Assembly: GCA_023391015.1 (NCBI GenBank)
Contig: JAEWBT010000047.1
Coordinates: 1 to 64,000, forward strand
Direction: 5' to 3'
DNA length: 64,000 bases
DNA from: Bacteroidota bacterium
Lineage (GTDB): Bacteria; Bacteroidota; Bacteroidia; Chitinophagales; Chitinophagaceae
The notes below the pieces were generated by a model, which made no database searches, was not told where the DNA came from, and was given only the letters and a program-made list of their open reading frames with translations. A program made the position numbers and the translations under genes. Positions 35,244-43,332 of this stretch are shown here, piece by piece (the first letter of the stretch is position 1; each line of letters begins with the position of its first letter).

Positions 35244-37987
35244 GGCAGAAGGATTTTGAATCGAACCTTAAATTCGGAATTGCCTATTTCTCTAGGCGTT
35301 GCTATAAGTATCTCCCCTTTATGACTCGCTACAATACGTTTGGTGTGAAAACCACCGAAGCCAGTTCCACCTCTTCGGTTAGAGGTTAGTCCTTGCGATA
35401 AAAATTGCTCTCTATTAAATCCCTCAGGGAAGGGTGCCCCATTATTTTCTACAATGATCTCGTTATAATCTTCAAAAGATTTCCTTTTGGACAAGCGGAT
35501 GTTGATTATATTAGTATGTTTAGGTGTGTCTTTTTTAAAGCCGTGTTTAATAGCATTTTCAATTAAGCGCTTAAAAAGAAGTTCCAGTTGATATCTATCA
35601 CCTTCTATTTCCAGTTCTTCACCTTTGATATTTATAATGCAATTAGCGGTGCTAAATACAGGCTTGACCACTTTTGATAAAAAATCCTTCAAACTTATCT
35701 TTTCTGGCTGGAACCCCCCACTTCCAATATTCAAAATGGCCTCTGCTTTTGACAAAGTGCTTTGTGCTTCTTTGACAGCTGATTTCATTCTTTCTATAAT
35801 TGTCTGAAGTCGGAAGCTAGAAAGTTCCTCCTCGCCTTGTCCTGGTAATGCTTCCACAGTTAGATCAGTCCAGTTAATAGGATGCTGGGTATTTACCTTT
35901 TCTTCTAGAAATTCTTGTAAAGAGTTTATATCCATTCCTAAAGTAGAAACTGGCTGTTTAATTTCATGCTTCAAAGTAGCAATGACATTGTATAAATCAT
36001 CTTCGCGCTGCTGTGCATTAATTTGTTGTTCTACTTGAAGCTTTTTTCCGTAAAAAGAGGCAACGAATTTGCGCTGCTCATCTAAAGAAAGCACTTTAAT
36101 TCTCACTTTTAATAAGTCTGCCTTGCTAAAGTGAGGGACACCTATATTGTGACGAATTGTCTCTATCTGCTTTAGTACTTCTTCGCTCTCCAGTTGTGTA
36201 ATAAGGTATTCTGGAAGTAGCCTCTCTTGATCAGTCGCAATAACGATGATATTAGGATTGCATAAAGCGTCACCCGTGTACTTATAAAGGGTTGGCTTAA
36301 GCTTGGTACCAACCTTGGCAATTAAGATTGCATCATTAGGAATATAGTTAGGGTTACGAGAGAGTAATTCTGGATCGGAAACAAATGAATTTGCACGGGT
36401 CTGATCAATTTCATTAATTCCTTCCTGATCAGGTAGATCACCAACCTGAATATAGGGAATACCCTCTGTCTTATTGAGATTGCTTTTAGGAACCCCTGTG
36501 CCAGTACCCACATATTTTGTTAATTCACTCAGTGAGCTATAAGAGTCATCAAATATCTGGTCATTGAGATGACGCTTGGGTTCTAAGTTGTAGGAACCTT
36601 CAGATAATGCTTTATAATTTACTATACCCGAATTATAAATATCCGCAACGTTTTTTCGAAATGCGCTAACTATATAGCTACTTTTTTTCTCGAATTCATC
36701 CATCGAATAAGATGATCCGTCAAGCATAAAAATGCCATCTGTATGCTTACCTAACTCTATGATTAGCACTGAGCAAGCCACAGATGAAAAGGGTTTAAAA
36801 CTATCCTTTGGGAGTGAGATAATTCCCTTAAGTAGATGGTTTCGCACCAAATACTGACGAATAATAGTGTAGTCTTGTTTTGTACTAAACAAAAAGCTGT
36901 CTGGTACTATTAAAACCATCTTGCCCGAAAGGTTTAGAGCAGAAAGTCCAATAGAAAGCGCAGCAAGCACACTGTCAACAGTATTTGAGTTAGAGGTAAG
37001 AAGCGGGATTGAAGGATGACTATCCCAAAAGGCTCTTCTTGGAATAGACACTTTTCTTCCAAAGGCTGGAGAACTTATTACCAAGTCAATTTTCTCCAGT
37101 CTCTCGTTATATAGAATGGAATCTTCAGATTCGTATATAAAATCTGTACAGCCGCTGCTAAGAAGATGTAAAGCACCAAGTAAGCGTAAATTTTTATCCT
37201 GTTCAATACCAATAATAAAAGGTACGCGCTCTTTATTCTTATGAAAAGCCGCTGAGATCAATGTTCCATTTCCTGCAAATGGATCAAATATCTTACCATT
37301 GTTGCCTACTTCATAAAACGACCCTATGAACTTAGCCAAAGCAGCAGGAACATAATAATGACCTTGCGTAAATGTCAATTCACTAATCGCCTCACTAATA
37401 AAATTGCTAAAGTGAACTTCCTCCAGAATTTCAACTTCCTGAAGCATTTCTAGAATTTGACACAATTCGGGGAGGAGTGGACCTCGAATGTCACTTAGTA
37501 TTCTAATCAATTCATGAAATACATATGGCTGATGAACTAATTCTCCAGTACTGGATAGGAGATAGAACAAATCATTCAGCTCTACTTTGCTGCTTAAATT
37601 TAACTTCACTTGGGAAGCCCTCCAAAAAGAATAAATTAAGCCGACTGCTAGAGAATTGGCTAAAGGAGAAGAGATCCTTGATTCTTTAGCTAACTCCGTA
37701 ATCCTTTTATAGGCTTCCTTATAGTACACAATTGACTTGTTCGGAAGTCGTACTAAACCGTTGTTACTAACGTCAAATAGAGCTTTATAACGAGCTAATC
37801 TTGCGGTTAGTTGCGCCGTTGTAATGTCTTTTCCGTCCCTCCGGTAGTATAGACCAAGCTCATTGATTGTATCAGTAATTTCATTGAGATACATTGGCTC
37901 CTGACTACTCATGAGTATAACTTGCACAGCTTCATGCAATGTCATTTTACCAGTCTTCTCTGGAGTCAACGGTGATTTTCTCAACAT
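35240..37987 (-). CDS. HARE-HTH / HsdM-like / HsdS-like / histidine kinase fusion
   Basis: The 915 residues join four parts. 16-82 is a HARE-HTH domain (MTLHEAVQVILMSSQEPMYL). 205-470 is an HsdM-like methylase fold with SAM loop FDPFAGNGT (234-242), but SSPAF at 305-309 where NPPF/Y is expected, so catalysis is doubtful. 480-650 is an HsdS-like recognition unit (YVGTGTGVPKS; FSKADLLKVRIKVLSLDEQ). 660-915 is a sensor kinase with phospho-acceptor H674 (ATLKHEIKQP), N-box N811 (LIENAIKHGF) and a G-rich box RRGGTGFGGFHTKRI (871-885). No membrane segment is present. I infer a DNA- or SAM-sensing cytoplasmic kinase. It is coupled to the receiver gene by an ATGA overlap. Confidence 0.85.
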   Translation of the reverse strand: MLRKSPLTPEKTGKMTLHEAVQVILMSSQEPMYLNEITDTINELGLYYRRDGKDITTAQLTARLARYKALFDVSNNGLVRLPNKSIVYYKEAYKRITELAKESRISSPLANSLAVGLIYSFWRASQVKLNLSSKVELNDLFYLLSSTGELVHQPYVFHELIRILSDIRGPLLPELCQILEMLQEVEILEEVHFSNFISEAISELTFTQGHYYVPAALAKFIGSFYEVGNNGKIFDPFAGNGTLISAAFHKNKERVPFIIGIEQDKNLRLLGALHLLSSGCTDFIYESEDSILYNERLEKIDLVISSPAFGRKVSIPRRAFWDSHPSIPLLTSNSNTVDSVLAALSIGLSALNLSGKMVLIVPDSFLFSTKQDYTIIRQYLVRNHLLKGIISLPKDSFKPFSSVACSVLIIELGKHTDGIFMLDGSSYSMDEFEKKSSYIVSAFRKNVADIYNSGIVNYKALSEGSYNLEPKRHLNDQIFDDSYSSLSELTKYVGTGTGVPKSNLNKTEGIPYIQVGDLPDQEGINEIDQTRANSFVSDPELLSRNPNYIPNDAILIAKVGTKLKPTLYKYTGDALCNPNIIVIATDQERLLPEYLITQLESEEVLKQIETIRHNIGVPHFSKADLLKVRIKVLSLDEQRKFVASFYGKKLQVEQQINAQQREDDLYNVIATLKHEIKQPVSTLGMDINSLQEFLEEKVNTQHPINWTDLTVEALPGQGEEELSSFRLQTIIERMKSAVKEAQSTLSKAEAILNIGSGGFQPEKISLKDFLSKVVKPVFSTANCIINIKGEELEIEGDRYQLELLFKRLIENAIKHGFKKDTPKHTNIINIRLSKRKSFEDYNEIIVENNGAPFPEGFNREQFLSQGLTSNRRGGTGFGGFHTKRIVASHKGEILIATPREIGNSEFKVRFKILLP

Positions 37988-37998
37988 AGCTAAACGCT

Positions 37999-38622
37999 TT
38001 AATTTTTGTAGAAATCCTTACTTGTGTCTTCTTTATCCCGAATCTTCTGATTGAAGCGCTGGCGGGCATTGCGCTCTTCCAACATCACCTCACGTAGGCC
38101 TGCTTCGTCTTTAGAGAACGAGATGGTGTTGGTAATAGAAATGTGCGTGGCTGCTGTTTGAACATTATGATCGGTACCGATATAGGTGAACGTCCAGCCT
38201 TTCTGTTGCAGCTTTTCCACTAGCTTTTTAATATCGGTACGCTTCCATTCTACCGAAGCGTTTTCTTCGCCGTCGGTGAAGATGGTTACGAGTACGTTGT
38301 ATTCCTTCACATCACTCAGTTCTGTGTGGAGTTTGCTGACAGCAAAACCCATCGCGTCGTAGAGTGGAGTGGAAGCGTCCGGTTGGTATTTGTTCTCGTC
38401 AATGAGAGTAGCTTCGGCTACCGGCTGACTCCACAGATGCACTTTCCGGCCAGCGCCATTGAAAGTGATAAAAGAGACGCGGTGCTCTTGTTCCGGAAAC
38501 TGGGCCTCCATTGCTTTTGCCGTCTGGATGATTTCGTTGAAACTTTGGATGGTGGGCTTCTTGATGCTTTCCATGGAGCCGCTTTCGTCTAGGATAATCA
38601 GGTTATGGACAAGGTGTTTCAT
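37999..38622 (-). CDS. von Willebrand factor A domain protein (TerY-like)
   Basis: A single vWA domain of 207 residues with a complete metal-ion-dependent adhesion site: D12-E-S14-G-S16, T85 (STPLYDAM) and D117 (FTDGEEN). The strand ITNTISFSKDE and a charged tail end it. Such TerY-type proteins act as scaffolds that bind partners through the metal site, and occur in several conflict systems. It is the first gene after the operator at 38668-38688 and is followed after 11 bp by the kinase fusion, so it likely works with it. Confidence 0.85.
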   Translation of the reverse strand: MKHLVHNLIILDESGSMESIKKPTIQSFNEIIQTAKAMEAQFPEQEHRVSFITFNGAGRKVHLWSQPVAEATLIDENKYQPDASTPLYDAMGFAVSKLHTELSDVKEYNVLVTIFTDGEENASVEWKRTDIKKLVEKLQQKGWTFTYIGTDHNVQTAATHISITNTISFSKDEAGLREVMLEERNARQRFNQKIRDKEDTSKDFYKN

Positions 38623-38667
38623 AAAGGTGCTGGTTTAGGCCGTTAGAAAAACAAATGTGCATGCACC

Positions 38668-38688
38668 TTGTGCAGCCTATTTGCACAA
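38668..38688. promoter_or_regulatory. Shared operator, copy 3 (upstream of the vWA-kinase-hsdMS operon)
   Basis: Perfect TTGTGCA-N7-TGCACAA, 45 bp upstream of the vWA ATG and directly after the WYL gene stop. A second palindrome, GTGCATGCAC, lies next to it (38657-38666), so two dimers may bind side by side. Confidence 0.82.
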
Positions 38689-38689
38689 A

Positions 38690-39691
38690 TCAGTTATAGG
38701 CCTGTAATCCTTCTTGAAACAAGTTGCCCATTTGCTCCCGCAGAGACGATGGGGAAAGTACCTCAATGCTAGGGCCATAGCTGAGCAAATGACTCCGCAG
38801 CTCATAGTTGTTGAAGACGGTTAGTCGGACCGTCATGCAGTCCTCCTCTTCGGCTACAATCTCCTGTGAAGTATGAATAGGCTTGGTGCGCACATAGTAG
38901 CACTGAATCCCTTTGACGCGAATAAGAATCTCTTGCGGCACTTCTCCGGCAGGAACTGAGACGCCAATGAGGCTATGGAAAAAGCTCTGCGGGTCGAAGA
39001 GTGTGTTGGGAATAAAGTCGCAGGTAGCCGGTTTTAATTTCTGAATGCGATCAAGTGCCAGCACGGTATGCGTAGGGGAATCATCCTTCCGGCCCATAAG
39101 AAACCAACGTCCCCGATATTCTTTGAGGAGATAGGGATGGATACACCAGATCTGTGCTTCTGCCATCTGGAAAGACTGATAGGTAATGTGAAGCGGCAGT
39201 TGTGTCCGGATGGCCTGCAACAGGTCGTCCAAAAACTGGCTACCAGAGGCCTGGATATGTTGTTCAAAAAGAATCGCAGGCGTGGTGGCTTCTGTGGTAA
39301 CGGAAGCGGCGTGTTCCAGTTTTTTGATAACTGCCTCTATATCATCAATAACGACTAAGCTCCCAATTTGCCGCAGCATCGGAACAAGTTCTCGGAGATA
39401 GCTGACTTCTTCACTTGCGAGAGGTAATTTCCGGATGGAAAAGTCTTTATCGCTGTAGCTGTAATAGACCTTCCCGTTTTCCGTACGCTTCTCTAGCGGC
39501 GCGTGGAGTTCATTGACCAGATGCTTTAAGTCATTGAACAAAGTGCGCTTTGCAATCTTCTTATGCCAGTTTGCTTCTAGTTTCTCATTGACTTCCTCCA
39601 ACAAAGCTTCTATGTCCCATTGCTTGCCGAAACGTCGTAAGCATGTATCAAGCACTTCAAGACGATAGGAGAATTCTTTGGTAGCGGGCAT
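38690..39691 (-). CDS. WYL-domain transcriptional regulator
   Basis: A 333-residue regulator with an N-terminal winged helix (about 5-70, KIAKRTLFNDLKHLV), a WYL domain (about 155-230, including LHITYQSF, IHPYLLKEYRGRWFLMGRK and VLALDRIQKL) and a WCX dimerisation end (245-333). WYL regulators of defence loci such as BrxR and CapW repress their neighbours by binding inverted repeats and release on an unknown nucleic-acid or nucleotide signal. The shared TTGTGCA palindromes at three promoters nearby are the obvious targets. This is inference from context, since copy 3 lies at the end of this gene and no copy lies in its own promoter region. Confidence 0.88.
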   Translation of the reverse strand: MPATKEFSYRLEVLDTCLRRFGKQWDIEALLEEVNEKLEANWHKKIAKRTLFNDLKHLVNELHAPLEKRTENGKVYYSYSDKDFSIRKLPLASEEVSYLRELVPMLRQIGSLVVIDDIEAVIKKLEHAASVTTEATTPAILFEQHIQASGSQFLDDLLQAIRTQLPLHITYQSFQMAEAQIWCIHPYLLKEYRGRWFLMGRKDDSPTHTVLALDRIQKLKPATCDFIPNTLFDPQSFFHSLIGVSVPAGEVPQEILIRVKGIQCYYVRTKPIHTSQEIVAEEEDCMTVRLTVFNNYELRSHLLSYGPSIEVLSPSSLREQMGNLFQEGLQAYN

Positions 39692-39860
39692 GTGTACAGT
39701 TGGTTCTGTAATGATTGAAAACGTAGCTTAGAATAAAGAAGGAATTGTGAGTGCTGTCTTACGGAGTGATTCGTGGGGCTTTGATAACTCTAGGCTTGTA
39801 AAGCAAAACAATTTTACGTTGGGTTATTTACTTCTGCTATTATCCTGCTAAATAAGCAGA

Positions 39861-40304
39861 CTAATTTACGTCATACACTCTTCCAGAAACACCTGTCATG
39901 TGGTATGCGTAAAGTCTTCCGTTTTTCACCCCTCTGCTCAGTATCACAGAGAGCGTCTTTCGGGGATCATTCCAATTCACCAGTTTGTGATCTTTATCCC
40001 GCTGCTCTAAATGCCGCAAAATCTGCGCTGCATTCATGGGCTCGTCACCAACATCTTCAATACAGTGAACGACCTTCTCCAGCCACGTCTTGTCCTCGTA
40101 AGCAGCATCCCCCGAACGCAGGTAAGTTATTTCCTGCTTTAACTTCCCCATTTGGCTCTCAAGGCTCTGAATATATCTATTTTGCCTCTCCAGAATATCT
40201 TTCAAGACGGATACAGACACTTCTGCTATTTCTAATCGGTCCTTTAGAGATAGTTCTTTTGGTTTCGCACCTATTTCTGATGCGGTTTGATTTTGGTTTT
40301 CCAT
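39861..40304 (-). CDS. Coiled-coil/winged-helix protein, unknown function
   Basis: 147 residues: an acidic/basic N-terminus, a coiled coil at about 25-65 (VLKDILERQNRYIQSLES), and a C-terminal domain of about 75 residues (VVHCIEDVGDEPMNAAQILR, then TLSVILSRGVKNGRLYAYH) that reads like a winged helix. I do not recognise the family. The phased repeat array begins 101 bp upstream of its ATG, so it may be the protein that binds it. The gene belongs to what looks like the island's own maintenance section. Confidence 0.65.
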   Translation of the reverse strand: MENQNQTASEIGAKPKELSLKDRLEIAEVSVSVLKDILERQNRYIQSLESQMGKLKQEITYLRSGDAAYEDKTWLEKVVHCIEDVGDEPMNAAQILRHLEQRDKDHKLVNWNDPRKTLSVILSRGVKNGRLYAYHMTGVSGRVYDVN

Positions 40305-40404
40305 GCTTCTTGATTTAAAAAGACGTGTAAATGCATTCTTTTCGCCGCAGAATAGGGGCGTTTGAGGTGGTTTGGGCTCCTTTTAGAGCTGTTTCACCGC
40401 CTTT

Positions 40405-40547
40405 GCTAACAGGTTGCCTACAGCTAATAACCTGTTTTCGGTGCGTTTGCTAACAGTTACCTTACAACTACTGTACAGCCTGCTTACAACAATCCTACAG
40501 TTCGCTAACAAGCCGCTTACCACTTGCTTACAAGTATTCTACAGCTC
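40405..40547. repeat. Helically phased 11-bp repeat array
   Basis: Cut in steps of 11 bp from 40405, the DNA gives 13 units, 11 of which fit NCTnACAr-NNN: GCTAACAGGTT, GCCTACAGCTA, (two degenerate), GCTAACAGTTA, CCTTACAACTA, CTGTACAGCCT, GCTTACAACAA, TCCTACAGTTC, GCTAACAAGCC, GCTTACCACTT, GCTTACAAGTA, TTCTACAGCTC. A period of 11 bp puts every unit on nearly the same face of the helix. The array lies between two genes for DNA-binding-like proteins, in non-coding DNA. It could be an origin, a partition-like site, a transfer site or a cooperative operator. Confidence 0.8.
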
Positions 40548-40588
40548 GGTGTTGTTTTCTAAAAGGTACCTAACAACCGTTTGTGGTT

Positions 40589-40933
40589 TTACTGCGCTTT
40601 GTCACGCAGTTTAGCTCTGATCTGTGTTACAGAATCCTTTTTGCCTTCCTGAAGCCAAGTGTCTAACTCGCTTTTCCGGAATAATAAGCGCTTTGCCCGT
40701 TTAATGAATGGAATCTTCCGGCTGGAAGTAAAGCCATAGACGGTCTGTTTAGACAGTCTTAGGTATTTGGCTGCCTGTTCAACGTTTAAATACTCCGGCA
40801 AGGCAGCATTGTTGTCAGGCAATTCTTGTTGTGGATTTGAGTCCTGTTCGTTTTCAGGACGGATAACATCGCGTACAGTCTCTGCAATTATTTGGCGCAG
40901 CTCATCGGGGGTGGTGAGAATGATCTTCTCCAT
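40589..40933 (-). CDS. Excisionase-like helix-turn-helix protein
   Basis: 114 residues with a MerR/excisionase-type HTH in the C-terminal half (YLNVEQAAKYLRLSKQTVYG, then FTSSRKIPFIKRAKRLLFRK and SELDTWL), the HTH_17 pattern of Bacteroidota mobile elements. The N-terminus (EKIILTTPDELRQIIAETVR) is a common leader of this group. I used the ATG at 40931-40933. It may be the recombination directionality factor of the island or a regulator acting on the adjacent repeats, which lie just past its 3' end. Confidence 0.82.
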   Translation of the reverse strand: MEKIILTTPDELRQIIAETVRDVIRPENEQDSNPQQELPDNNAALPEYLNVEQAAKYLRLSKQTVYGFTSSRKIPFIKRAKRLLFRKSELDTWLQEGKKDSVTQIRAKLRDKAQ

Positions 40934-41039
40934 AAGTCTATAAGAGGTTTTAAAGGTTCTTGGTTGTTCTCGTTTTGAGAAGGCAAAGCTGAACCTCATA
41001 TGGCCCCTCGACCTATAGGGCAGGTCACCCAAAAATTTC

Positions 41040-41882
41040 TTACTGATCCGTAATTTCTTCCTCGCCCTTTTTTTCTCTTGCTCTGATTTTTTGGGTTAAA
41101 TCGCTATTCTCTGCTAGTATTTCTTTGAAGATCGGTTGATCTTTGAAAGGCTCTAGGCAATCCCTTACAAACTTTAAATCCTCTAAGCTGTATTTTGTTT
41201 TGGAGGCAGGTAAAGCATCTCTATACCCGTTATATAGTGAGCTTTTGTTCATAACCACATTACCCTTCGTATTGACAGGAGGTGTCTTTGCGGAGAGTAA
41301 ATGCAGTAGCCTAGCGATATCTGTTTTGGATGCGGAATTGGCCTTTAGTATTTGACCAAGAAGTAAATAGAAAGCATAAGACTGCTGCTTAATCGTGTAC
41401 TCCCGTTTCGCTCCCTGTTTTTGTTTAGGCACCACCGTAGCAGTGGTTGCCTTTGATTGTTCGATAGGCAGAGAAAGGAGTTCCTTTTCCAGAAACGAGC
41501 ATATTTTTTCTTTAGTTAGGGCTTCCTTTATTCTTTCTTTGAGCTGAAGAAAGTGATCCTCTGTGATTGCTTCTGTATTAAAATACTCTTGCAAAAAGTC
41601 AACTGCCTCAGTAACGATTCCAGAGTCGTCTGAAAGTTGGTCGCCTATATTTTCTCCTCTCTCTTTCCGTATCTGGTTGTAAAATTCAATGAGAGCTGGG
41701 TTAGCACCCTTATACTGCTTATACAGCTTTTTAGCAAAAGAGGCCCTTTGTCTTACTGTCTTTAAAAGATAGTCGTCCTTGATTTCTTGAAGGGTATTTT
41801 TTACAATACCTTTTAGCTCCCTCTCTAAGTCATTTATTATCTGAATAGAGTTTCGGTAGATTTCAAGGTTGCAGAGTGACAC
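41040..41882 (-). CDS. Unknown helical protein of the island core
   Basis: 280 residues, mostly charged helix, starting from GTG at 41880-41882 (MSLCNLEIYRNSIQ). A central Lys/Gln-rich linker (VVPKQKQGAKREYTIKQQ) joins two helical halves. The second includes SKTDIARLLHLLSAKTP, a possible DNA-binding element, and a conserved-looking KYSLEDLKFVRDCLEPF. I do not recognise the family. The position next to the excisionase-like gene resembles the small regulatory genes of mobilisable Bacteroidota elements. Confidence 0.6.
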   Translation of the reverse strand: MSLCNLEIYRNSIQIINDLERELKGIVKNTLQEIKDDYLLKTVRQRASFAKKLYKQYKGANPALIEFYNQIRKERGENIGDQLSDDSGIVTEAVDFLQEYFNTEAITEDHFLQLKERIKEALTKEKICSFLEKELLSLPIEQSKATTATVVPKQKQGAKREYTIKQQSYAFYLLLGQILKANSASKTDIARLLHLLSAKTPPVNTKGNVVMNKSSLYNGYRDALPASKTKYSLEDLKFVRDCLEPFKDQPIFKEILAENSDLTQKIRAREKKGEEEITDQ

Positions 41883-42356
41883 AGGAGCAGATGATTTAAG
41901 TAGCTCAAAATAAGTATCAGGCAGTCATTGCGCCAAATTGCATATCGCTCATACTGCTCTAAATGTCTTCGGTGTTCTTTTTCTATTGGTCTTTGCAGAT
42001 CTAGCCTTTTGTATCAGCACCCAGAATGTGCTAGTTCTCTTTGTCTATAAGCTTGTAGAGCGTGCTACGGCCCTATATTTTGTTCCGGCTTTTGGTAAAT
42101 ATTTGTTCCCACATGCCGGATTTGAAGCGCAATTCGACACCGTCGTAGTGGTGAGGTTTTACGAGTTGTACCGAATGGTAATGACCAGTGGAGGTAGGGA
42201 AACTGCTCTTGGTAATCGTCATCGCTTATTCCTCATTACGCAGGGGTATAAGTCCAGACTTTGGAGACGGTGCAAATATATTTGTTATTACTGAGAAGCA
42301 GCAAAAAGTTCAGGACTCTCATTAGGTGGTAAAACTCTGTAAACATGGGCTACCTC
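41883..42356. other. 474-bp stretch without an intact gene
   Basis: No intact gene with a recognisable family. The minus strand holds a 102-codon frame interrupted only by amber codons (listed separately). The plus strand has an open frame at 41938-42294 whose composition looks like the antisense of that frame. The last 60 bp before the next gene are A/T-rich. Confidence 0.55.
41917..42222 (-). pseudogene. Reading frame of 102 codons with five in-frame TAG and no other internal stop
   Basis: From ATG 42220-42222 the frame reads MTITKSSFPTSTGHYHSVQL and continues to a TGA at 41917-41919. TAG occurs at 42073, 42031, 42001, 41983 and 41959; TAA and TGA do not occur inside. The first 49 codons alone form a small open frame. 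Parts such as GRSTLYKLIDKEN look protein-like. Either this is a decayed gene in which CAG or TGG codons became TAG, or an amber-recoded frame of phage type. I know no family for it. Confidence 0.4.
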
Positions 42357-43187
42357 TTAGTAAGCTTCACCTTTGTATAGGCTGCCGTTGTCAGTATATC
42401 TAATTTTTAAGTCAGCAAGAATTCTATCTTCGGGCAAGATTGTAATTTTACATGCATGATAATCATCTAACCACTTTTCATCAGTTATTGAAGCTGTAAT
42501 AGCCCCTCTTTCGCCCTCTTTCAAGAATGTCCATTTGGGCTTGTCGTCAAGAAGCTCGATTCTTTTGAACTTAAGAACAGTTAGAGCCGTGTTTTCATAC
42601 TGCTGCTGTCCGAGTTCATAAAGTAATTTTGGTTTGTTTATTGAGATTGCGATAGAAAGATTAGCAACACCATCATTAGATTTATACTCAAAGCGCTCAT
42701 CTACCTTTAGATTACTGCAGATAGTCTGAGCTTTTTCCAATAATATCACTAGCGCAAAGAGATTTACTTCCCCAACAATCATCCCAGCAGCTACAAGTTG
42801 CCTAGATGCCCTTTTTATTCTTTTAAGAAGAGCATCAAGTTGTCTCCTTGTTAAAATCTCCCTTTCTCCTTCAAGCCAAGCAATCAAATCATACTTGACG
42901 CGAACAAGGAGGGTACCAACTAGTTTTTTCCATTCTAAATCCTTTATAGCATCATCTGGAACTGCTTTAAGCAATTGAGCGACCCTTGCTCTAATAGAAC
43001 CGAACTGAACATCTTCCAATTCATATTCAGGGGCTGCATTATAGCTAATTGATCTTAGAACGAGGCGATCAAATTCTTGCAGAAATTCACTGAACTTCTG
43101 AATTGAGTTGAATGAAACATGAAGGTTCTTTCTTTCCTGAAAGAGGTAAGCAACTTCAAATATCTCGAGAGGGTTTGCTGTCGCCAA
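42357..43187 (-). CDS. Unknown protein, 276 residues
   Basis: Not recognised. It starts at TTG (43185-43187), the only start codon available before a long methionine-free stretch (MATANPLEIFEVAYLF). The N-terminal part is alpha/beta with ELEDVQFGSIRARVAQLL, the middle is helical with many Arg/Lys (TRRQLDALLKRIKRASRQ), and the C-terminus is strand-rich (ALTVLKFKRIELLDDKPKW) and may bind a ligand or partner. A+T content is high, as in the following genes. It stands alone, 145 bp from the cupin/membrane pair, and could be part of the same cassette. Confidence 0.6.
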   Translation of the reverse strand: MATANPLEIFEVAYLFQERKNLHVSFNSIQKFSEFLQEFDRLVLRSISYNAAPEYELEDVQFGSIRARVAQLLKAVPDDAIKDLEWKKLVGTLLVRVKYDLIAWLEGEREILTRRQLDALLKRIKRASRQLVAAGMIVGEVNLFALVILLEKAQTICSNLKVDERFEYKSNDGVANLSIAISINKPKLLYELGQQQYENTALTVLKFKRIELLDDKPKWTFLKEGERGAITASITDEKWLDDYHACKITILPEDRILADLKIRYTDNGSLYKGEAY

Positions 43188-43332
43188 GGACTTGTATGGT
43201 TAAATTCTGGTTTAAAAAACAAGATTGAACGTTCTGAAACAACTTTTTTCTAGAATTATTGAGAAACCATCTTTGAGCATAGAATTTTATATTTTTGCAT
43301 TATATTTAAAATCATTAAGCATGCATACTTAG

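Noticed and set aside
39695..39710. TACAG-N6-CTGTA palindrome near the WYL start codon as an operator
   Set aside because: Short, single, and unlike the shared TTGTGCA operators; may be chance.
40405..40547. CRISPR array
   Set aside because: Units of 11 bp in direct succession, no spacers of 25-40 bp and no cas gene in the window.
41938..42294. Plus-strand open frame of 118 codons
   Set aside because: Its hydrophobic, low-information translation looks like the antisense of the amber-interrupted minus frame; no family, poor start context.
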